Origin: Sanchytrium tribonematis
Taxonomy: Eukaryota; Sanchytriomycota; Sanchytriomycetes; Sanchytriales; Sanchytriaceae
Assembly: GCA_018985235.1 (NCBI GenBank)
Contig: JADGIG010000245.1
Location: forward strand, 1-11,822
DNA length: 11,822 bases
Direction of reading: 5' to 3'
Shown: positions 6,410-11,822 of the stretch, in pieces
How the letters are laid out: every line of letters begins with the position of its first letter
Numbering within the stretch: position 1 is the first letter of the stretch
The notes under the pieces: model-generated
The model's database searches: none
The model's input: only the letters and a program-made list of their open reading frames with translations
Told to the model about the DNA's origin: nothing
Program-made: the position numbers and the translations under genes

Positions 6410-7090
6410 ATGATTCTCATTTTGTTTGCCTCAATTTTTGCAGACCAATTCATTATTAACAGATTTGATGAAACTAGCTTTGATAAAAAGCTCTTTAAAG
6501 TTGGAATACTTGGAGACTCAATAACAGAGTCTGGTAATTGGCAAAAAGGGTTTGTTCAATTGTTGACATCTAATTATGTCAGACATGCCGAAATTCTTGG
6601 AAGAGGCTTCTCTGGATGGAATACTAGGGTAACTGTGAAATATTTAAAGTATATCCTTCATTCACTACCTAAATTAGACTTGATCTTCTTGTTTCTAGGT
6701 GCAAATGATGCTTGTATTACTGGTGTACAGACAGTGCCATTAGAAGATTATGAAAAGTTTACCGCGATTCTTGCTGAGCATTTGCAGCTTATTTCAAAGA
6801 GAGTGGTGTTGATAACACCTCCTCCCATTGACAATTCTCGACAAGCACCTGGCAGAACCTACGAGAATACTAAAGAGTACCAAAAGAAGGTAGTCTCAAT
6901 TGGACAAAAATTAAATTTGACAGTCATTGATTTGTATCAGGTGATAAAAAATGAAGACCTAGTTGATGGTTTACACTTCAATGATAAAGGAAATGAAAAA
7001 GTGTTCAATGAAATCAAGAATTACATTGATTCAAAATACAAGCTAGATGTTTTCTTACCTCAAGACCCTTATCACACAATGATGAAATAA
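6410..7090 (+). CDS. SGNH/GDSL esterase, isoamyl acetate-hydrolysing (IAH1-like)
   Basis: The 226-residue protein shows all four SGNH blocks: GDSITE with nucleophile Ser37 (block I), GRGFSGWNTR (64-73) with the oxyanion glycine (block II), LGANDA with Asn99 (block III), and DGLHFNDKGN with Asp186 and His189 (block V). The GxSGWNTR form and overall length are typical of the IAH1 group, which hydrolyses short-chain acetate and other esters. The N-terminus MILILFASIFADQF is strongly hydrophobic and looks like a signal peptide with possible cleavage after Ala11. IAH1 proteins are usually cytosolic, so this one may be secreted or enter the endomembrane system (inference). The ATG at 6410 is needed to include that segment. 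The stop codon lies in AATAAA (7086-7091). The canonical lactonase follows on the same strand after 24 bp. Confidence 0.93.
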   Translation: MILILFASIFADQFIINRFDETSFDKKLFKVGILGDSITESGNWQKGFVQLLTSNYVRHAEILGRGFSGWNTRVTVKYLKYILHSLPKLDLIFLFLGANDACITGVQTVPLEDYEKFTAILAEHLQLISKRVVLITPPPIDNSRQAPGRTYENTKEYQKKVVSIGQKLNLTVIDLYQVIKNEDLVDGLHFNDKGNEKVFNEIKNYIDSKYKLDVFLPQDPYHTMMK

Positions 7091-7091
7091 A
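7086..7091 (+). promoter_or_regulatory. AATAAA hexamer overlapping the esterase stop codon
   Basis: The gene ends AAA TAA A, so TAA is inside AATAAA. It lies 24 nt before the next same-strand start codon, so 3' processing of the esterase message would occur inside the downstream gene. The signal role is inferred. Confidence 0.4.
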
Positions 7092-7114
7092 TTTTGAAAT
7101 GGCGGAGAATCCAA

Positions 7115-7783
7115 ATGCAACATATCTTTTCCACCAAAGCGCAGCTTACAAAGGAATTGCTTTCATCGATATTACAAGCCGAAAAAACCCATTTTGAAAA
7201 ATACTCAAACAAGCCATTCGTAGTTGCTGTAGCTGGTGGATCTCTGCCATCCATGTTGAAGGATTTAAAGCCGGAATGTCCAGAAAAATGGAAGGTCATC
7301 TTAGCGGACGAGCGAATTGTGCCAATTGAGCATGAGGATTCCAATGGCAAATTGTTGCTTGAAAACATGAGTTACATATCGAAAGATAATATTATACTAA
7401 TCAACAATACTTTAGCGCCTCAGGAGTGTGCAAAAGATTATGAGCAAAAAATATCTGCGATTTTGCCAATTTCATTAGCATTATTAGGAATGGGACCTGA
7501 CGGTCATATCTGCAGCTTGTTTCCCGGCCATAAACTCTTAAATTCGACCTCTACAGTGGATTACATAATTGATTCGCCGAAGCCACCTCCAAAGAGAGTC
7601 ACCTTGACGTTTCCTATATTAAATGATGACTTAACTGACAGATATCTAATTGCGACTGGTGGTGGAAAATCGTCTGCGATTAAAAAATCGATTTTGAACA
7701 AAGACAAATCTTTACCAGTTTCTCATTTAAAAGACTTACAATGGTGGTTAGATGAAGAAGCAGCCAAAGAATTACCAAAATAA
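7115..7783 (+). CDS. 6-phosphogluconolactonase (canonical copy)
   Basis: The 222-residue enzyme hydrolyses 6-phosphogluconolactone to 6-phosphogluconate, the second step of the oxidative pentose phosphate pathway, in the cytosol. All family motifs are intact: AVAGGSLPSML (38-48), LADERIVP (63-70), GMGPDGHICSLFPGH (125-139) and SPKPPPKRVTLTFPILN (154-170), with a C-terminal WWLDEEAAKEL like animal PGLS. I chose the ATG at 7115, the first ATG in frame; a longer reading would need a TTG at 7094. An out-of-frame ATG at 7099 opens a 32-codon frame that overlaps the start, so leader length matters for translation. The stop codon lies in AATAAA (7779-7784). The convergent ATPase gene ends 14 bp away. 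Confidence 0.95.
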   Translation: MQHIFSTKAQLTKELLSSILQAEKTHFEKYSNKPFVVAVAGGSLPSMLKDLKPECPEKWKVILADERIVPIEHEDSNGKLLLENMSYISKDNIILINNTLAPQECAKDYEQKISAILPISLALLGMGPDGHICSLFPGHKLLNSTSTVDYIIDSPKPPPKRVTLTFPILNDDLTDRYLIATGGGKSSAIKKSILNKDKSLPVSHLKDLQWWLDEEAAKELPK

Positions 7784-7784
7784 A
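7779..7784 (+). promoter_or_regulatory. AATAAA hexamer overlapping the lactonase stop codon
   Basis: The gene ends CCA AAA TAA ACT, placing the stop in AATAAA. Only 14 bp separate this stop from that of the convergent ATPase gene, so the 3' ends of the two messages must overlap. Confidence 0.4.
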
Positions 7785-7797
7785 CTTACTTATTTAC

Positions 7798-10700
7798 TTA
7801 ATCTCTGGTCAAAACATGCTTAATTCCTTCGATTTTTTGAGCTGGACGGGCGTTGATTCCCCCGAAATATCCCATCTTTAAAATAAATTTACGAATAGTG
7901 TCGTAAATTATTAAAACAACTCCTGTAACTAGTCCCACGATAAATACTTCCCCTGGAGGTCCGCTTGTAAATAAAATGCTGTTGATTGCAGGTGCGTAGG
8001 CGACCATGCATGCCCAGCCAAATGAAAAGCAAATTCCAGCGTAACTGATCTTGTTGATGAAAATTTGTTTTGAAAAGATGTAATTGTACTTCACTTTTGT
8101 AATAATCAAATCACAAGCTTGGGCACATATCATACACAAGAAGTAACCAGTTTGTGCTTTTTGCAAAAGTAGATTATAGGCACCTTCAGGGATTTTAATA
8201 ATATTTTCAAGTCTATCGTCATAACTTCGAGATCCATATACTTCAGAAGGAGACAAGGAATAGAATTTCCCATTGAAATCTGCTCCAATATAGAATGTTA
8301 AAAAGAAAGCAAAAAGTGCTCCAATGTGGATGAGTAATCCAAGTTGAACGTATGAGACAAAAAGCAACTGTCTATCTACCAAACTTTCATCACTAGGATT
8401 GTGCTTCTTTGTCCAGACTGCATCTACATAACGTTTCCAAAAACTCTTGACAGTTTTAGGTCTTGGTTGAGTTTCTAGTCTAAAAGAAGGAATTTTGCTC
8501 AAATTTCTAGCATCTTCATCGTCCAATGCTACAAGATCAGCAGGAACAACAGTTCTTCTTGGTGACTCAGCCATCAAATCATCTTCTTCCGCTTCGAACG
8601 CATAGGTTATGGCTGGAAAAGCATCAGTGAATAAATCGAGCATCAGAATTAAAAAGGGAGTAAAGGCTAATGGCAATGGCAGTATGATATGAAGTAAGAA
8701 AACCATATTCTCAGGAGTAACATGCGTAAGAGTGTATCTAATAGCTTTCTTGAGATTTGCAAAAATGAGTCGACCCTGAGCAATTCCCTCAACAATTGTA
8801 GCAAAGTTATCATCCATCAAAATCATCTTTGCAGCTTCTTTCGATACATCACTACCGCTTATATTCATCGAAATACCCAGATCGGCTCTTTTTAATGCAG
8901 GAGAATCATTAACACCATCTCCTGTTGCGGCTACAATGTGACCCTTGGCCTGACAACGAGCCACGATTTCAAGCTTCTGCTTAGGAGATGTACGAGCAAA
9001 TACAATTTCCTTCTTGTTCAGAATTCTATCCCACTCTCTGTTGCTAAAAGATTCCAACTTTTCTCCATGAACAACAACTGCACGGTACTCGTCTTCTCCA
9101 ATTGTATCTTCAGGTCTGTTCAACCTCTCAGCCACCTGTTCTCTTGTTTCACCAATTAAAAGACCCACTTGTCTAGCAATAGCTTCAGCAGTCAATGGGT
9201 GATCACCTGTAACCATGATTACAGTGATACCGGCAGATTGGCATGATCCAATGGCTTTTGAAACTCGATCTTTTGGAGGGTCTATTAAAGATATCAAACC
9301 TAAAAATACATACCCATTCTCAGGATAATTAACTGGATCAGACTCAAATTTGTATCCTTCATTGTATGAAGAGTCTAAGGGACAGTATGCAACAGCCAAA
9401 ACTCTTTGGCCCTTAGAAGCCATGGTTTTATATGCCACATCAAAGTCGTTTTGAAAGCTGTCTGGAGTAGGTACTTTTGCTCCGTCTATCATTACATGTG
9501 AGCACATTCTAAGAATTCGTTCTGGAGCACCTTTAATAAAGATGGATAATTCTCCTTCATCGTGTTTGTATTTCGTTATTGTCATTGCCCACTTATTTGA
9601 TGAATTAAAAGGAACACCAAAGACTCTGGGACTCTCTTTTCTAAGTTCATTTACATCTTGAAAATGTTTTGTCATAAATCTTAAAATACCACTCTCAGTT
9701 GCATCACCGTTAATTTTCTTCTTGTCTGGATCCTGATTTGCATCAGCTAAATCATACTCAGCCAAAAGATTCAATGCAGAAGCTTTTAAAAATATCTCTT
9801 GGTCTTTTGATTTTGGGTCCAACTTTTGGGATTCTTTTGTCAACGCCTCACCTGGATGGTGGAAGTAATGTCCATTGAATTTCTGGCTAGGTTTCCAGAA
9901 GTTAACAACAGTCATTCTATTCTGGGTCATTGTTCCAGTTTTATCACTAGCTAACAAAGTAATAGCACCTAATGTATCCACCCCTCTTAAATCTTTCACT
10001 AAAACATTTCTCTTAGACAATTTTTTGGCTGCAAAAGTGAGCAACATGGAAACGGTTGCTGGTAATCCTTGTGGGACGTTGGCAACAAAAATTCCAATAA
10101 AAAATTGAAAATTCACCAAAGGATCTTCACCCACAGCAGCGCCCAATCCATAAAATATGAACGCCATCACAGTGGCTATTGAAGCAATCAATTTGACAAA
10201 CTTTGAAATCTCAGAGTGTAATGGGGATGTAGCATGACCACTGCTGTTACTCATTTTAGCGATACTCCCAATAACTGTGCGGTCACCAATTCTGATAACA
10301 ATTCCTTTCATATCTCCAGCTACGCATAAAGTACCAAAAAATGCTAGATTCTCGGCTTCTAAAGGATTGTCATGTTTGGAGTTGAGTTTTCTGGTAAGCG
10401 GTTCAACTTCTCCAGTTAAACTGGAGTTATCTACTTTGCAATGATCAGTCTCAAAAATACGAACATCTGCTGGGATTTTGTCACCTTCTTTAATTTTTAC
10501 AACATCTCCAACAACCAAGAATTTTGATTCAATTTTAGTCCAATTACCGTCTCTCAGAACCATAGACTGTTGAGGAATCATATTTCCAAAAGAGCTCAAA
10601 ACTGAGTTAGTTTTCAGTTCTTGAACTGATTCAATGAAGGCATTCATAGCCACAACAAAAAAGAGAACTATGCCCAGATACAAGTTAACAACATCTGGGT

Positions 10701-11115
10701 CATTTGTAGCAACAGTAATACCATAAAGTATAAAACACAAAATTCCCGCAGACAATGGCAATAAAGCAAATGGCTGTATCCATTGTTTAAAATATATAAG
10801 AATCGGACTTTTTCGCTTTGGCGGAGTCAATTGATTCAAACCATCACGTTCAATTCTTTTATCGACTACTTCTTTTCCAAGTCCTTTTTCAATCGATGTA
10901 GTATAAATTTCCACTACCTCCGGAATAGTCTTCATATGTTCTGTAACATCTGCTTTCTTTTCTTCCTCGGCTTTTCCTTCTTTATCTCCTTTCTTGTCCT
11001 TTTCAAAATGTTTGACGTAGATAGTATTCTGTGATTCTATTTGAATAGCTTCTCTATCGCGTCCGAGCTCGTTTCCTTCAGTCATGTTTAATGGCCTAGT
11101 TTGATCATGATCCAT
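7798..11115 (-). CDS. P-type IIC cation ATPase, Na,K-ATPase alpha-like
   Basis: The 1105-residue pump resembles the catalytic alpha subunit of Na,K/H,K-ATPases. The start is the ATG at 11115; a longer frame reaches only a GTG and is closed by an upstream stop. After a Lys/Glu-rich N-tail come M1-M2 (about 110-165), the actuator domain with SSLTGEVEP (231-239; Glu236), M4 with VANVPQGLPATV (344-355), the phosphorylation motif SDKTGTMTQNRM (Asp391), KGAPER (Lys529), GDGVND (732-737), M5 with THVTPENM (Glu802), M6 with LDLFTDAFPA (Asp827, Asp831), and M7-M10. The M5 and M6 cation-coordinating acidic residues are present, but the M4 PEGL motif is PQGL. The M6-M7 loop is about 70 residues, far longer than in animal pumps. 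The C-terminus lacks the Tyr-Tyr ending of animal alpha subunits. Transported ions cannot be read from sequence; Na/K or a variant stoichiometry is likely. Confidence 0.95.
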   Translation of the reverse strand: MDHDQTRPLNMTEGNELGRDREAIQIESQNTIYVKHFEKDKKGDKEGKAEEEKKADVTEHMKTIPEVVEIYTTSIEKGLGKEVVDKRIERDGLNQLTPPKRKSPILIYFKQWIQPFALLPLSAGILCFILYGITVATNDPDVVNLYLGIVLFFVVAMNAFIESVQELKTNSVLSSFGNMIPQQSMVLRDGNWTKIESKFLVVGDVVKIKEGDKIPADVRIFETDHCKVDNSSLTGEVEPLTRKLNSKHDNPLEAENLAFFGTLCVAGDMKGIVIRIGDRTVIGSIAKMSNSSGHATSPLHSEISKFVKLIASIATVMAFIFYGLGAAVGEDPLVNFQFFIGIFVANVPQGLPATVSMLLTFAAKKLSKRNVLVKDLRGVDTLGAITLLASDKTGTMTQNRMTVVNFWKPSQKFNGHYFHHPGEALTKESQKLDPKSKDQEIFLKASALNLLAEYDLADANQDPDKKKINGDATESGILRFMTKHFQDVNELRKESPRVFGVPFNSSNKWAMTITKYKHDEGELSIFIKGAPERILRMCSHVMIDGAKVPTPDSFQNDFDVAYKTMASKGQRVLAVAYCPLDSSYNEGYKFESDPVNYPENGYVFLGLISLIDPPKDRVSKAIGSCQSAGITVIMVTGDHPLTAEAIARQVGLLIGETREQVAERLNRPEDTIGEDEYRAVVVHGEKLESFSNREWDRILNKKEIVFARTSPKQKLEIVARCQAKGHIVAATGDGVNDSPALKRADLGISMNISGSDVSKEAAKMILMDDNFATIVEGIAQGRLIFANLKKAIRYTLTHVTPENMVFLLHIILPLPLAFTPFLILMLDLFTDAFPAITYAFEAEEDDLMAESPRRTVVPADLVALDDEDARNLSKIPSFRLETQPRPKTVKSFWKRYVDAVWTKKHNPSDESLVDRQLLFVSYVQLGLLIHIGALFAFFLTFYIGADFNGKFYSLSPSEVYGSRSYDDRLENIIKIPEGAYNLLLQKAQTGYFLCMICAQACDLIITKVKYNYIFSKQIFINKISYAGICFSFGWACMVAYAPAINSILFTSGPPGEVFIVGLVTGVVLIIYDTIRKFILKMGYFGGINARPAQKIEGIKHVLTRD

Positions 11116-11145
11116 TTGTGAAAATTGACGTTCACCTTTCACAAA
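11115..11145 (-). promoter_or_regulatory. 9-bp inverted repeat at the ATPase start codon
   Basis: TTTGTGAAA (11115-11123, plus strand) and TTTCACAAA (11137-11145) form a perfect 9-bp inverted repeat with a 13-nt spacer. On the ATPase message this would be a weak stem-loop whose 3' arm ends with the A of the start codon, if transcription begins upstream of it. It could alternatively be a DNA-binding site in the divergent promoter. Function is inferred. Confidence 0.4.
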
Positions 11146-11186
11146 ACACTTTTAATACAAAATCTGAAGCAGCATTGCCCTGACAC
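11116..11186. promoter_or_regulatory. Divergent promoter region, ATPase / PHP protein
   Basis: This 71-bp gap separates the ATG of the ATPase (minus) from the ATG of the PHP-domain gene (plus). It holds most of the inverted repeat described at 11115-11145, with TGACGTTCA in the spacer, and an AT-rich run TTTTAATACAAAAT at 11149-11162. Both genes must be started from here or from within each other's coding ends. Confidence 0.45.
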
Positions 11187-11822
11187 ATGACACAAATTTG
11201 GCGTCGATTATTATCAAATTGCGCCAAAACTACGATAATTTTGTCATTGGCACTTGCCATCTCAGCGCTGATAGTCTCTGCTGCGCCACGGGCAACTGTC
11301 GACTTGGACATTAATTGGAAAGTGACCCATGATGAAATCAGTCAGTATGGATTAATTGGCAATACTCTCAATTGGAATTTGACATTTGATGCTCATATGC
11401 ATTCCACATTTTCAGACGGATATATGACTCCGGAACAGGTTTTGGACTATCAAATCGCGAATGGATTTGATGTGGTTTTTGCTACGGAGCACAATTCACT
11501 TCAGGGCTCTAAGTTACTTAAAGATTACTCAATTGACTATAACAAGAAACACAAGACTGATATTCTTGTAATTCCAAGTATGGAGTACACCTGCTGCAGA
11601 ATTCACATGAATTTTTTAGGAATTGAAAATGACAATAATCTAATGCCTTCGAAATTCCCTACTGACGAAGAATTGAGACGAGTCATTAAAAGTGTACATG
11701 ATCAAAATGGAATAGTTATGGTGAACCACATGCCATGGTCAGCTCAACAAGAAGGGCAGAGATCGGACCGGGTGCTCTTAAATCATCCGACTCGAGAACA
11801 ATTATTAGACTTTGGGGTTGAC
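11187..11822 (+). CDS. PHP-domain metal-dependent phosphoesterase with signal peptide, N-terminal part
   Basis: An open frame of 212 codons runs from the ATG at 11187 off the right edge. Residues 1-16 are basic and polar, followed by a hydrophobic stretch IILSLALAISALIVSAA (about 17-33), a good signal peptide or N-terminal anchor. The PHP domain begins near 66: FDAHMHSTFSDG (68-78; His70, His72, Asp77), ATEHNS (99-104; Glu101, His102), SMEYTCCRIHMNFLG (131-145; Glu133, His140) and MVNHMPWSA (178-186; His181). These match the conserved metal-binding motifs of the PHP fold, which hydrolyses phosphoester bonds with two or three metal ions. The substrate is unknown. The signal sequence suggests an extracellular, vacuolar or ER-lumenal enzyme. 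The C-terminal metal motifs lie outside the window. Confidence 0.87.
   Translation, partial: MTQIWRRLLSNCAKTTIILSLALAISALIVSAAPRATVDLDINWKVTHDEISQYGLIGNTLNWNLTFDAHMHSTFSDGYMTPEQVLDYQIANGFDVVFATEHNSLQGSKLLKDYSIDYNKKHKTDILVIPSMEYTCCRIHMNFLGIENDNNLMPSKFPTDEELRRVIKSVHDQNGIVMVNHMPWSAQQEGQRSDRVLLNHPTREQLLDFGVD

Noticed and set aside
7094-7114. Lactonase start at TTG 7094
   Set aside because: A non-ATG start is unlikely, and the ATG at 7115 gives the usual N-terminus for the family.
10783-11034. Plus-strand hydrophobic open frame opposite the ATPase N-terminus
   Set aside because: Its Phe-rich translation is the complement of the Lys/Glu-rich ATPase tail; a shadow frame.
11116-11142. N-terminal extension of the ATPase starting at a GTG (MKGERQFSQ)
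   Set aside because: GTG is not a normal start in nuclear genes; the first in-frame ATG is at 11115 and an in-frame stop lies just upstream of the GTG.
1-11822. tRNA or rRNA genes, CRISPR arrays, transposons or long tandem repeats
   Set aside because: I saw none. Almost all of the window is accounted for by the listed coding regions, and gaps are at most 81 bp.
1-11822. Nucleomorph or organelle origin, suggested by the 19-nt introns
   Set aside because: The gene content is metabolic, membrane-trafficking and plasma-membrane genes typical of a free nuclear genome, not the housekeeping set of a nucleomorph.

Overview
The window is AT-rich nuclear DNA from a eukaryote with a very compact genome. 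The evidence is an ESCRT-III-associated IST1 protein, a eukaryotic-type TRM1, an animal-type P-type IIC cation ATPase, and two genes interrupted by GT...AG introns. About 97% is protein coding. Ten genes lie on alternating strands with gaps of only 8 to 81 bp, and every complete gene ends in TAA. The gene set (prephenate dehydratase, IAH1-type esterase, dienelactone hydrolase, Na/K-type ATPase) would suit an early-diverging fungus or relative, such as the Rozella/aphelid side of the tree. That placement is inference; no marker in the window settles it.

Layout from left to right: the N-terminal 567 residues of an unrecognised all-helical protein (-, runs off the left edge); TRM1 tRNA G26 dimethyltransferase (-); IST1 (+, two exons); prephenate dehydratase with ACT domain (-, two exons); a degenerate 6-phosphogluconolactonase paralogue (+); a dienelactone hydrolase-family protein (-); an IAH1-like SGNH esterase with a signal-like N-terminus (+); a canonical 6-phosphogluconolactonase (+); a Na,K-ATPase alpha-like pump (-); and the first 212 residues of a PHP-domain phosphoesterase with a signal peptide or anchor (+, runs off the right edge).

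The most unusual content is two spliceosomal-type introns of only 19 nt, in IST1 (3735-3753) and in prephenate dehydratase (4231-4249). In the raw sequence both genes appear frameshifted. Removing exactly 19 nt with GT...AG ends restores conserved domain sequence: the IST1 core and C-terminal MIM1 motif, and the ACT domain of prephenate dehydratase. The prephenate dehydratase case is unambiguous. For IST1, 25- and 31-nt acceptor choices are also in frame but fit the family less well. Introns this short are near the lower limit known for any spliceosome.

Other points of interest are the paired active and degenerate lactonases 1.6 kb apart, an E-to-Q change at a cation-binding position of the ATPase, stop codons built into AATAAA-like hexamers in at least four genes, and a divergent gene pair with only 20 bp between start codons. 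The genes share no obvious single pathway. They cover RNA modification, membrane remodelling, phenylalanine synthesis, the oxidative pentose phosphate pathway, ester hydrolysis and ion transport.
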